From Labilibaculum filiforme (GTDB lineage: Bacteria; Bacteroidota; Bacteroidia; Bacteroidales; Marinifilaceae), in assembly GCF_002843315.1 (NCBI RefSeq), contig NZ_MVDD01000018.1, forward strand, positions 1 through 64,000: a stretch of DNA of 64,000 nucleotides. The letters run 5' to 3'. Positions within the stretch are counted from its first letter, which is position 1; each line of letters begins with the position of its first letter. A program made the position numbers and the translations under genes. A model generated the notes under the pieces. It searched no databases. It had not been told where the DNA came from and was given only the letters and a program-made list of their open reading frames with translations. Shown in pieces: positions 1 to 7,253 of this stretch.

Positions 1-57
1 TTGATAGATATCATAACAGAGATCATCAAGGCATCGATAGGAAGAAGCCGTTTATAA

Positions 58-567
58 TCTATAATATGGCAGCTTAAATTCAACTTAGAAAACAGAAATC
101 TTGGTCCAACAAAACGAGGGTACTATATCCTTAGCGAGAAACCTGACAGGTTAAATGAACGAAACGTAAATCAACCTGTCAGGTTGAATGATGAAAATAC
201 ACCTATCCATTTAAAGGCAATACACCAACATTTCTCGAATTTATTCAACGCCTACTCCAAATATATCAATAGTAAATACCAACGAACAGGCTCACTTTTC
301 GAACGCCCTTTTAAAAGAAAACTAGTAGATGACGAAACTTATTTTCGAACACTGATTTTATACATCCACAACAATCCCATTCATCATGGTTTTACGGATA
401 TGGCGATTGATTATCTGTGGAGTAGTTACCTGACTTGTTTATCGGACAAACCGACCAAGCTAAAACGAAAAGAGGTAATGGAGTACTTCGATGATGAAGC
501 CAATTTTAAATTCATGCACCAGCAACAGGTCGATTTTATAAAGATAGATGAATGGTTGGAAATTTAG
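58..567 (+). pseudogene. C-terminal remnant of a REP-associated tyrosine transposase (RAYT)
   Basis: The reading frame is open from about 58 to a stop at 567. The part after 184 resembles the C-terminal half of the IS200-like RAYT family, with the run FNAYSKYINSKYQRTGSLFE followed by YIHNNPIHHGF. The N-terminal half, which carries the HUH metal-binding motif and the catalytic tyrosine in this family, is not present: a stop lies in this frame at 55-57 and the window starts just before. The only start that can be proposed is TTG at 184, which lies inside a palindromic repeat, so I do not believe an intact 127-residue gene. REP-like palindromes sit on both sides and one runs through the reading frame, which is typical of RAYT-REP associations. 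It could also be a full gene with a frameshift near 55 whose start lies left of the window. Confidence 0.6.
140..185. repeat. REP-like inverted pair of AACCTG(A/T)CAGGTT
   Basis: AACCTGACAGGTT at 140-152 is the reverse complement of AACCTGTCAGGTT at 173-185, giving a 13-bp stem with a 20-base loop. Each arm is itself nearly palindromic. The pair lies in the open frame leading into the RAYT remnant and matches the pair at 581-625. Confidence 0.7.
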
Positions 568-580
568 ATTGATAAATTCC

Positions 581-625
581 AACCTGACAGGTTTATTTAC
601 ATGATATACTTAAACCTGTCAGGTT
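581..625. repeat. REP-like hairpin downstream of the RAYT remnant
   Basis: AACCTGACAGGTTTA (581-595) pairs perfectly with TAAACCTGTCAGGTT (611-625), a 15-bp stem with a 15-base loop. It carries the same core as the pair at 140-185, so the transposase remnant is bracketed by copies. It could also end transcription of the remnant, since TTTTTAT follows. Confidence 0.7.
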
Positions 626-633
626 TTTATCCT

Positions 634-673
634 AAAAAAAAGACCCATCCGATAGAAATCGAACAGGTCTTTT
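634..673 (-). terminator. Terminator of the lysine-fermentation operon
   Basis: On the minus strand, AAAAGACC (673-666) pairs with GGTCTTTT (645-638). A smaller CGAT/ATCG hairpin sits in the loop, and a run of eight T residues follows. It lies 29 bases after the etfA stop codon, the last gene of the operon. Confidence 0.7.
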
Positions 674-701
674 CAACAAGTAGTTAGTAGTGTGACTATT
701 T

Positions 702-1700
702 TTATTTTTTCAATCTCTCGGTTAGCTTTTTAATGATTTGTTTAGCGTCCCCAACGATACCCAAATCGGAAACCTGAAAAATTGGTGCGTATTTGTCTTT
801 GTTTACGGCAATAATTAAATCGGAATCTTCCATTCCGGCAACGTGCTGAATGGCTCCTGAAATACCGAATGCGAAGTATAAATCGGGACGAACCGTTTTT
901 CCTGTTTGTCCTACCTGACGATCGTGACCAATATAACCTGCATCGACCATAGCACGAGAAGCTGCAACTTCTGCATCCAATGTTTTTGCCAATGCATCCA
1001 TTGCTTCAAAACCTTCTTTATTTCCAATTCCACGACCACCCGAAACCAAAATTTTAGCTTCGGTAATATCGATTAGATTGTTGTCTTCTTTTACAGTCTC
1101 CAACAACTTCACACGAAACTTAGCAGTATTAAATTTCACTTCGTAGTTTACGATAGCTCCGGTACGATTTTCGTCGGCATCCATTGCGAACAATACACCC
1201 GGACGAACCGTTCCCATTTGCGGACGGTGGTTCTTACAAACAATGGTCGCCATCAGGTTTCCACCAAAAGCAGGACGAGTCATTAACATTTCGCCTTTTT
1301 CGCCGATCTCAATTTTGGTACAATCGGCAGTTAAGCCAGTGCCAACACGAGCAGAAACTCTTGGCCCCAAATCGCGACCTAAAGTGGTTGCCCCAATAAA
1401 TAAAGATTCTGGTTTTCTATCAGTAATAATTTGACAAATTGCCTGTGTATATGGCTCAGTAGTGTATTCTTTCAATTCAGGAGCATCCACAACAATTACC
1501 TCATCGGCACCACGAGCAATTAAGCGCTGCGCCTGTTCGGCAATTCCGTGACCCAACAACATGGCGTACACCTTATCGTTCAACTCATTGGCTAATTTTC
1601 GAGCCTGTCCTAATAATTCTAAAGCTACGTTCTGAATTACCCCTTCACGTTGTTCTATGAAAACGTATATGCCTTTGTATTCCTCTAATTTCATGATCAA
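702..1700 (-). CDS. etfA: Electron transfer flavoprotein subunit alpha
   Basis: EtfA (332 aa) holds FAD and passes electrons between an acyl-CoA dehydrogenase and its acceptors as a heterodimer with EtfB. The N-terminal alpha/beta domain covers about residues 1-190. The C-terminal FAD domain contains the conserved stretches GRGIGNKEGFE and FGISGAIQHVAGM, and the protein ends with the usual IVGD segment. It is the last gene of the bcd-etfB-etfA trio, the order found for electron-bifurcating butyryl-CoA dehydrogenase/Etf complexes in clostridia. The trio follows lysine-fermentation genes, so the partner is very probably the neighbouring butyryl-CoA dehydrogenase rather than a respiratory chain. 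Bifurcation with ferredoxin is inferred from this context. ATG at 1700 or at 1694 could be the start, as codons 1 and 3 are both ATG. Confidence 0.95.
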   Translation of the reverse strand: MIMKLEEYKGIYVFIEQREGVIQNVALELLGQARKLANELNDKVYAMLLGHGIAEQAQRLIARGADEVIVVDAPELKEYTTEPYTQAICQIITDRKPESLFIGATTLGRDLGPRVSARVGTGLTADCTKIEIGEKGEMLMTRPAFGGNLMATIVCKNHRPQMGTVRPGVLFAMDADENRTGAIVNYEVKFNTAKFRVKLLETVKEDNNLIDITEAKILVSGGRGIGNKEGFEAMDALAKTLDAEVAASRAMVDAGYIGHDRQVGQTGKTVRPDLYFAFGISGAIQHVAGMEDSDLIIAVNKDKYAPIFQVSDLGIVGDAKQIIKKLTERLKK

Positions 1701-1834
1701 TTACGAATAAGTAATTACGAATAAATAATTACGAATTACGGAAACTTCTACATTTGGCTTATCAATTTCAAATGACAGTCTAAAACCCACATCTGCTTGA
1801 CAACTCGTAATTCGTAATTTATAATTTGTAATTG
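1697..1834. repeat. Spacer with mirrored TAATTACGAAT repeats
   Basis: The etfB-etfA spacer starts with tandem degenerate copies of TAATTACGAATAA (1697-1740). It ends with the same theme in reverse complement, CGTAATTCGTAATTTATAAT, around 1806-1825. The two halves can fold into a long imperfect stem. It is one of several mirrored-repeat spacers in this operon. Confidence 0.6.
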
Positions 1835-1837
1835 TTT

Positions 1838-2623
1838 CTAGTTTAGAATGAATTTCTCTTTTAACTTCTTGATGATGATTCCTACGGCCTCATCGGTACC
1901 CACTTCGTACAATTCACCTGCTGGTTTTAAACCACGTGCAAATGCTTTGTATACGCTTGTTGGTGATCCTTTCAATCCAAGATCTTTCTCATCCACTTCA
2001 ATTTCGTTGAATCCCCAAACCTCCACTTCTTTTTGATAGGAATCGACAATACCGCCCACATTCATGTAACGAGGTGTATTTGCGGATGAAAGAACAGTAA
2101 CCACGCAAGGAGCTTCCACTTCTAACATTTGGTATCCATCTTCGATATGACGTTTCATGGTAAAAGTCTTATCTCCGTCGAATTTTAAATCTTCCAAATA
2201 CGATACCTGAGGCAAATCCAAATGCTCAGCAATTTGAGGACCAACCTGAGCGGTATCTCCATCAATCGCCTGACGACCTGTGATCAAAAGATCGAATTCA
2301 ATCTTTCTTAATGCACCAGCCAAAGCGTGTGAAGTAGCCAAAGTATCTGCTCCTGCAAATTTCCTGTCCGTTAAATGAATTGCGCGATCCACTCCCATGG
2401 CATAAGCCTCACGAAGAATCAAATCGGCCTGAGGTGGTCCCATAGTAATCACAGTTACGTGAGCACCTTTTTCATCTTTTAATTGCAATGCCATTTCCAA
2501 ACCACTTTTATCATCAGGGTTCATAATACTTGGCACACCGTCGCGAATCAAAGTTCCCGTTGCCGGATCTATTTTTATTTCGGTTGTATCCGGTACCTGT
2601 TTAATACAGACAACTATTTTCAT
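1838..2623 (-). CDS. etfB: Electron transfer flavoprotein subunit beta
   Basis: EtfB (261 aa) is the second Etf subunit. The family start (MKIVVCIKQVPDT) is present, followed by IMNPDDKSGLEMAL near residues 34-47 and the nucleotide-binding region DGDTAQVGPQIAEHL near 120-134. In bifurcating Etfs this subunit binds a second FAD and NADH, whereas in mitochondrial-type Etfs it binds AMP. The sequence alone does not let me settle which is true here, but the gene order with bcd and the anaerobic pathway favour the bifurcating type. It lies between bcd and etfA in the same orientation, with repeat-bearing spacers on both sides. Length is normal for the family. Confidence 0.95.
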   Translation of the reverse strand: MKIVVCIKQVPDTTEIKIDPATGTLIRDGVPSIMNPDDKSGLEMALQLKDEKGAHVTVITMGPPQADLILREAYAMGVDRAIHLTDRKFAGADTLATSHALAGALRKIEFDLLITGRQAIDGDTAQVGPQIAEHLDLPQVSYLEDLKFDGDKTFTMKRHIEDGYQMLEVEAPCVVTVLSSANTPRYMNVGGIVDSYQKEVEVWGFNEIEVDEKDLGLKGSPTSVYKAFARGLKPAGELYEVGTDEAVGIIIKKLKEKFILN

Positions 2624-2661
2624 TTTTTATAATTTTTGTATCCGAAAGATTTCTTTTGTTT

Positions 2662-2728
2662 CACCCCTAAATCCCCTAAAGGGGACTTTTCATTTACATT
2701 TTTTAAGCCCCTTTAGGGGTTTGGGGTA
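2662..2728. repeat. Spacer palindrome CCCCTAAA...TTTAGGGG
   Basis: CACCCCTAAATCCCCTAAAG begins at 2662 and its imperfect reverse complement, CCCCTTTAGGGGTTTGGGGT, occupies about 2708-2727. The two arms form a hairpin between bcd and etfB. I recall similar sequences scattered between genes of many Bacteroidota, but could not search for copies. Confidence 0.65.
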
Positions 2729-2775
2729 TAATGCAAATGTTTTTTGATCTCTTTCTAGTTGACACCTATTAATCA

Positions 2776-3915
2776 TTACTTCAGCATATTCGCCGAAATC
2801 ACCATTTTCTGAACTTCGGATGTTCCTTCGTATATTTCGGTGATTTTTGCATCACGCATCATACGCTCCACAGGATATTCTCTGGTATAACCATATCCTC
2901 CGTGAAGTTGAACTGCCTTATTGGTTACCTCCATTGCCGTTTCAGCAGCATACAATTTAGCCATCGCAGCATCTACCGAATAAGGAAGTTTAGCGTCTTT
3001 TTTATAAGCCGCTTTGCGAACTAACATCCGAGAAGCTTCGGTTTTGGTATTCATATCAGCCAACTGAAATTGTGTGTTTTGAAAAGCTGAAATCGCACGA
3101 CCAAATTGCTTTCTTTCCTTCACATATTTTACAGTTTCGTCGATAGCTCCCTGAGCAATACCCAAAGCCTGAGCGGCGATACCAATACGACCACCATCTA
3201 AAGTTTTCATTGCAATGCCAAAACCCTTGTTCAATTTTCCCAATAAGTTTTCCTTAGGAACCACACAGTTTTCGAATATCAATTCGCAAGTTGCGGAACC
3301 ACGAATCCCCATTTTCTTCTCCTTTTTACCGATAGAGAAACCAGGAGTATCTTTTTCAATAATAAAGGCACTAATACCACGTGTTCCCTGCGATTTATCA
3401 GTCATTGCTAAAATCACATAAACATGAGCAAAACCGGCATTGGTTATAAAAATTTTGCTTCCGCTGATGATATAATTATCCCCATCTTCCACTGCAATAG
3501 TCTGTTGTCCTGCAGCATCGGTACCCGCGTTAGGTTCTGTTAAGCCAAAAGCTCCAATCCACTCTCCCGAAGCAAGCTTAGGAAGGAATTTTTGTTTTTG
3601 TTCCTCTGTTCCGAACTCTAAAATAGGCGCCGCACACAAGGAAGTGTGAGCCGATACAATAACCCCTGTGGTTGCACATACTGCCGACAATTCTTCCACA
3701 GCCATCGAATACATTACATTACTTCCGCCTGCGCCACCATATTGCTTTGGAATCGGAATACCCATAATTCCAATTTTGGCCATTTTCTCGACCGTTTCCG
3801 CTGGAAATCTTTCCAAATCGTCTACTTCAGCCGCCAAAGGCTTTACTTCCTTCTCAGCAAAATCTTTAATCATTTGCTGGAACAATTCCTGTTCTTTTGT
3901 TAAGCTAAAATTCAT
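2776..3915 (-). CDS. bcd: Butyryl-CoA (short-chain acyl-CoA) dehydrogenase
   Basis: This 379-aa flavoenzyme should interconvert crotonyl-CoA and butyryl-CoA. Both acyl-CoA dehydrogenase signatures are visible: GAFGLTEPNAGTDA near residues 126-139 and QLHGGYGYTREYPVERMMRD near 337-356. The catalytic base lies in ITEIYEGTSEVQ, where the family uses the Glu after Tyr (about residue 365). Length equals clostridial Bcd. In this operon crotonyl-CoA is produced by the 3-aminobutyryl-CoA ammonia-lyase at 14484-14867. The butyryl-CoA made here is the CoA donor for acetoacetate via the CoA-transferase. Electrons go through the downstream EtfB and EtfA. The 5' spacer (3916-4115) carries mirrored GAGAT-type repeats. 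Confidence 0.93.
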   Translation of the reverse strand: MNFSLTKEQELFQQMIKDFAEKEVKPLAAEVDDLERFPAETVEKMAKIGIMGIPIPKQYGGAGGSNVMYSMAVEELSAVCATTGVIVSAHTSLCAAPILEFGTEEQKQKFLPKLASGEWIGAFGLTEPNAGTDAAGQQTIAVEDGDNYIISGSKIFITNAGFAHVYVILAMTDKSQGTRGISAFIIEKDTPGFSIGKKEKKMGIRGSATCELIFENCVVPKENLLGKLNKGFGIAMKTLDGGRIGIAAQALGIAQGAIDETVKYVKERKQFGRAISAFQNTQFQLADMNTKTEASRMLVRKAAYKKDAKLPYSVDAAMAKLYAAETAMEVTNKAVQLHGGYGYTREYPVERMMRDAKITEIYEGTSEVQKMVISANMLK

Positions 3916-3925
3916 TCCTTAAATA

Positions 3926-4112
3926 TAGATTTCAGATATGAGATTTTAGATGTTAGATTTATTCACATCTCACATCCGGTGCCTCATATCTAATCATAAG
4001 TTATATATCTTTCTAAATAATCTCTGAACTAAAACCACAGATAAGTTGAAATATAAGATTCAAAATATTAAGTGCAAGAATTTCTCCTATCTCACTTCTA
4101 ATATCTCACTTC
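3926..4112. repeat. Spacer with mirrored GAGAT/ATCTC degenerate repeats
   Basis: The thiolase-bcd spacer has GATATGAGATTTTAGATGTT near 3933-3952. It also has reverse-complement themes TCACATCTCACATC (3963-3976) and CTATCTCACTTCTAATATCT (4087-4106). The same GAGAT family recurs at 5331-5474, 6146-6288, 7095-7251 and 13590-13620. No reading frame explains it. Confidence 0.6.
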
Positions 4113-4115
4113 TCC

Positions 4116-5321
4116 TTACACATTTTTCAAAATAATTGCAGTACCCATTCCGCCACCAATACAAAGAGAAGCCAAACCGTATTGTTTTCCGGTACGTTTC
4201 ATTTCGTGAATTAAACTTACGGTAATACGAGTTCCTGATGCTCCAATTGGATGACCTAAAGCAATTGCGCCTCCATTCAAATTGCATTTTTCTGCAAAGA
4301 AATCGGGACTTACAGAATGATCTTCACACAATTGTTTCATCACTCCCAGGGATTGAGCCGCAAAAGCTTCATTCAATTCCAGCACATCCATTTGCTCCAA
4401 TTTCATGTTCGCTTTTTTCAACACCTTTTCAATTGCAGGAACAGGTCCCATTCCCATAATTGAAGGATCAACACCACCCTGACCGGTAGCTATAATCTCG
4501 GCAAGAGGAGTTAAACCAAACTCTTTAACCGCTTCCTCGGAAGCAACCATTACAAAAGCAGCACCATCGTTAATACCAGAAGCATTACCTGCAGTTACAC
4601 TTCCATCCTTTTTAAAAGCCGGACGTAAACCTGCTAATTTGTCAAGGCTAGTGCCACGATTAACAAATTCATCTGTATCAAAAATGATTGTTTCTTTGCG
4701 AGATTTAATTTCTACTGGAACAATTTCATTTTTAAACCTACCATTATCTATTGCACTCATTGCTTTTTGCTGAGAAGCAAACGAAAATGCATCCTGCTCT
4801 TCGCGGGTTAAATTATATTTACTAGCAATATTTTCGGCAGTTATTCCCATGTGGCATCCTTCAAAAGCATCTGTTAAACCATCAAAAACCATGTGGTCAA
4901 TTGCTTTTAAATCCATCATTTTATGTCCGCCACGAACAGTTCCCGGCATCACAAAACCAGCATCCGACATGTTCTCTGTTCCTCCGGCAATAATCAAATT
5001 TGCTTCGCCGGCTTTAATATTAGCATAAGCCAAATTAATTGTTTTCATTCCCGAACCACAAATCATGTTGATACCATATGCAGGTACTTCCTGAGGAATT
5101 CCAGCTTTAATAGATGCCTGACGGGCAATTCCCTGACCTTGACCAGCCGACAGAATATTACCAACAACAACTTCATCAATTCTGGAGGTATCCACTTTTG
5201 TTTCTTGGATGATGTTTTTAATAACAGTTGCTGCCATATCAACAGCTTTAACTGGAGTTAATGCTCCTAAAAATTTTCCGATTGCAGTTCGTTTCGCTGC
5301 AACAATATATACTTTGCTCAT
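4116..5321 (-). CDS. Acetyl-CoA C-acetyltransferase (thiolase)
   Basis: This thiolase (401 aa) should cleave acetoacetyl-CoA with CoA to two acetyl-CoA, the last step of the lysine route. The nucleophilic Cys88 lies in NMICGSGMKT. The other active-site blocks, GGAIALGHPIGASGTR (His) and SLCIGGGMGTA (second Cys), are near the C-terminus. I place the start at ATG 5321, where the family begins MSKVYIVAAKRTAIG, preceded by AAAAAAGAT. An upstream in-frame start at 5399 would add 26 residues translated from a repeat-rich spacer and looks spurious. It sits between the CoA-transferase subunit B gene, which yields acetoacetyl-CoA, and bcd. The symbols atoB and thlA are both used for such enzymes, so none is given. 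Confidence 0.93.
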   Translation of the reverse strand: MSKVYIVAAKRTAIGKFLGALTPVKAVDMAATVIKNIIQETKVDTSRIDEVVVGNILSAGQGQGIARQASIKAGIPQEVPAYGINMICGSGMKTINLAYANIKAGEANLIIAGGTENMSDAGFVMPGTVRGGHKMMDLKAIDHMVFDGLTDAFEGCHMGITAENIASKYNLTREEQDAFSFASQQKAMSAIDNGRFKNEIVPVEIKSRKETIIFDTDEFVNRGTSLDKLAGLRPAFKKDGSVTAGNASGINDGAAFVMVASEEAVKEFGLTPLAEIIATGQGGVDPSIMGMGPVPAIEKVLKKANMKLEQMDVLELNEAFAAQSLGVMKQLCEDHSVSPDFFAEKCNLNGGAIALGHPIGASGTRITVSLIHEMKRTGKQYGLASLCIGGGMGTAIILKNV

Positions 5322-5330
5322 ATCTTTTTT

Positions 5331-5474
5331 AGATTTGAGATGTGAGATGAAAGATGTGAGATATAAAAACCGAGATGTAAGACCTGAAATTAAAACCATT
5401 CGTTTTTACGACTATCCAATTTCTTAAATCTAATACCTCATGTCTAGTATCTCATATCTATGTTCTCATATCTA
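5331..5474. repeat. Spacer with mirrored GAGAT/ATCTC degenerate repeats
   Basis: The left arm (5331-5375) carries copies of GATGTGAGAT and GAAAGATGTGAGATA. The right arm (about 5423-5474) carries CTAGTATCTCATATCTATGT and CTCATATCTAATTTT. The arms are partly complementary. Confidence 0.6.
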
Positions 5475-6134
5475 ATTTTTACGCATTTCAATTAAATCAG
5501 TCGCAATAATTAATTTTGCTTCGGTAGCTTCCTGAATTTGCTCAATAGTAAACTCTGAATTTATTTCTTTTAAAAGAATCCCTTCAGGAACAATTTCCAT
5601 AACACCCATTTCGGTAATAATCATATTTACCTGGCCTGCAGCAGTTAAAGGAAGGTTACAATTTGTCATGATTTTATGACTTCCTCGTGCGGTATGTTCC
5701 ATAGCAAGAATCACTCGCTTGGCTCCAACGATCAAATCCATGGCTCCACCCATTCCTGGAGTTTTTTTCCCTGGAATAATCCAGTTTGCCAAGTTTCCCT
5801 TTTCGTCAACCTGGAGAGCACCTAAAATAGTAACGTCAACATGTCCACCTCTAATAATTCCAAAAGAAACCGAACTATCGAAGCTACTAGCGCCATTTTT
5901 ACAAGTAATATATCCACCTCCTGCATTCACAAAATCAGGATCTTCTTCTCCTTCAGCAGGAGCAACACCCATTCCTAGCAATCCATTCTCCGATTGTAAA
6001 ATCACATTCACTTCTTCAGGAACGTAATTTGGGATAATCGTTGGCAAACCTATTCCAAGATTTACTACATCGCCATCGTGTAATTCGAGAGCAGCTCTTC
6101 TAGCAATTACCTCTCTAATTTCGTTTTTATCCAT
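5472..6134 (-). CDS. Butyryl-CoA:acetoacetate CoA-transferase subunit B
   Basis: This is the beta subunit (220 aa) of a family I CoA-transferase. The catalytic glutamate is Glu49 in QSENGLLGMG, and the Gly-rich GIGLPTIIPNY stretch (residues 27-37) is typical. In this pathway the enzyme moves CoA from butyryl-CoA to acetoacetate, giving butyrate and acetoacetyl-CoA. Its partner, subunit A, is not adjacent: it is the first gene of the operon at 14881-15528, about 8.7 kb away. The subunits are usually side by side, so the arrangement is notable, but no second copy of either is seen in the window. The gene precedes the thiolase that uses acetoacetyl-CoA. Substrate choice is inferred from context. 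Confidence 0.9.
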   Translation of the reverse strand: MDKNEIREVIARRAALELHDGDVVNLGIGLPTIIPNYVPEEVNVILQSENGLLGMGVAPAEGEEDPDFVNAGGGYITCKNGASSFDSSVSFGIIRGGHVDVTILGALQVDEKGNLANWIIPGKKTPGMGGAMDLIVGAKRVILAMEHTARGSHKIMTNCNLPLTAAGQVNMIITEMGVMEIVPEGILLKEINSEFTIEQIQEATEAKLIIATDLIEMRKN

Positions 6135-6145
6135 GTGAAATTTAT

Positions 6146-6288
6146 TTAGATATTAGATTTAAGATGTGAGATATTAGATTAGAGAAATTATTTACGAAAA
6201 GAAATCTATTCTTATCTACCAAAACAGAGAAGAACCAAAAAATCCAATTTCCTTTTTATCTCTTATCTCGCATCTCTTATCTCCTACT
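6146..6288. repeat. Spacer with mirrored GAGAT/ATCTC degenerate repeats
   Basis: The spacer between kamE and the CoA-transferase gene opens with TAGATATTAGATTTAAGATG (from 6147) and GAGATATTAGATT. It closes with TATCTCTTATCTCGCATCTC (from 6257). This is the same family as the other GAGAT spacers. Confidence 0.6.
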
Positions 6289-6292
6289 CTTC

Positions 6293-7081
6293 TTATTTAT
6301 TTAATCGTCTGCTTAACTCCTGAGCCGCATAAGATGCAACATCATCGGCATATTTGTTCATTCCAAAACCGGCATCGTAACCCAATTCTTTTGCAAGCTC
6401 ATGAGAAATACGTGGTCCGCCACAAATCAAAATTACCTTTTCGCGTAATCCTTCCGCTTCCATTAACTCCACCAGTTCAACAAGGTTTTTAATGTGAACA
6501 TCTTTTTGAGTTACTGTTTGCGATACCAGCAAAACATCTGCCTGAAACTCTATTGCTTTCGCAATAAACTCCTCATTTGGCACCTGACTTCCCATGTTTA
6601 AAGCTTCCATCATTTCGTAACGCTCCAAGCCATAGTGTCCGGCAAAACCTTTCATATTCATAATAGCATCGATACCAACGGTATGTGCATCGGAGCCAGT
6701 GCTAGCTCCCAAAATACGAATCGGGCGACCAATATTTTCTTTAATAAAATCGTCCGTTTCGTGCATATCCATAGCCGTAGCTTCCACTTTAGGAACTGTA
6801 ATTCCTGTAAAATCGACAGTATGAATACAATTGCCATAGCAATTAAAAAATGTGAATCCTGCCATCAACTCCTGCACATATACCACCTGAGGATTTTCAA
6901 AACCCATTTTCCTCATCATTTGCTTGGCAGCTTCTATAGCCTCATCGCCTTTGGCTACCGGCAAAGTAAAACTCACCTGAGTTTTACCATCGTTCATGGT
7001 ATCCCCGTAAGGCTTGATCTTGGTTAGATCTAATGTTTTATCGAATTCGTTGGAATCGGTTGAATAAAGACCTCCGCTCAT
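6293..7081 (-). CDS. kamE: Lysine 5,6-aminomutase beta subunit
   Basis: KamE (262 aa) is the cobalamin-binding subunit that, with KamD, moves the terminal amino group of beta-lysine to give 3,5-diaminohexanoate. The base-off cobalamin motif DxHxxG is present as Asp131-Ala-His133-Thr-Val-Gly136. Lys144 in MNMKGFAGHY corresponds to the lysine that binds pyridoxal phosphate in the known enzyme. The Rossmann-type B12 domain follows (about residues 120-262), with ICGGPRISHE and a C-terminal GFGMNKYADD. It is directly downstream of kamD. The reactivase genes kamB and kamC are upstream, in line with the need to replace damaged cobalamin in this enzyme class. Every recognisable functional residue is in place. 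Confidence 0.96.
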   Translation of the reverse strand: MSGGLYSTDSNEFDKTLDLTKIKPYGDTMNDGKTQVSFTLPVAKGDEAIEAAKQMMRKMGFENPQVVYVQELMAGFTFFNCYGNCIHTVDFTGITVPKVEATAMDMHETDDFIKENIGRPIRILGASTGSDAHTVGIDAIMNMKGFAGHYGLERYEMMEALNMGSQVPNEEFIAKAIEFQADVLLVSQTVTQKDVHIKNLVELVELMEAEGLREKVILICGGPRISHELAKELGYDAGFGMNKYADDVASYAAQELSRRLNK

Positions 7082-7094
7082 TTTTATATTTTTT

Positions 7095-7251
7095 ATAGAT
7101 GTGAGATTTGAGATATTAGATGTGAGATAACTCTATATCCATAACTCCCATTTCTCATGTCTCATTACTATTATAAGATGTTAGATTCAATATGGAGATT
7201 AAAAAAACAAAAGCGTTTCTCTTATCTCATGTCTTATATCTCAAATCTAAT
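7095..7251. repeat. Spacer with mirrored GAGAT/ATCTC degenerate repeats
   Basis: In the kamD-kamE spacer the left arm has ATAGATGTGAGATTTGAGAT (from 7095) and TTAGATGTGAGATAA. The right arm has CTCTTATCTCATGTCTTATA (from 7219) and TCTCAAATCTAATTTTT. A third partial unit, TTAGATTCAATATGGAGATT, lies near 7181-7200. Confidence 0.6.
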
Positions 7252-7253
7252 TT

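Noticed and set aside
184-567. Intact 127-aa gene starting at TTG 184
   Set aside because: The start falls inside a palindromic repeat, and the region aligns only with the C-terminal half of the transposase family, so it is treated as a remnant.
4087-4287. Minus-strand frame of 66 codons overlapping the thiolase end
   Set aside because: It is a shadow frame over the thiolase and an AT-rich spacer, with no start context or family match.
5322-5399. N-terminal extension of the thiolase
   Set aside because: It would translate a repeat-rich spacer. Thiolases begin at the MSKVYIVAAK block at 5321.
3926-7251. GAGAT spacers as a CRISPR array
   Set aside because: Units are degenerate, of variable length and lack unique spacers. 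They are arranged as mirrored arms, not regular direct repeats.
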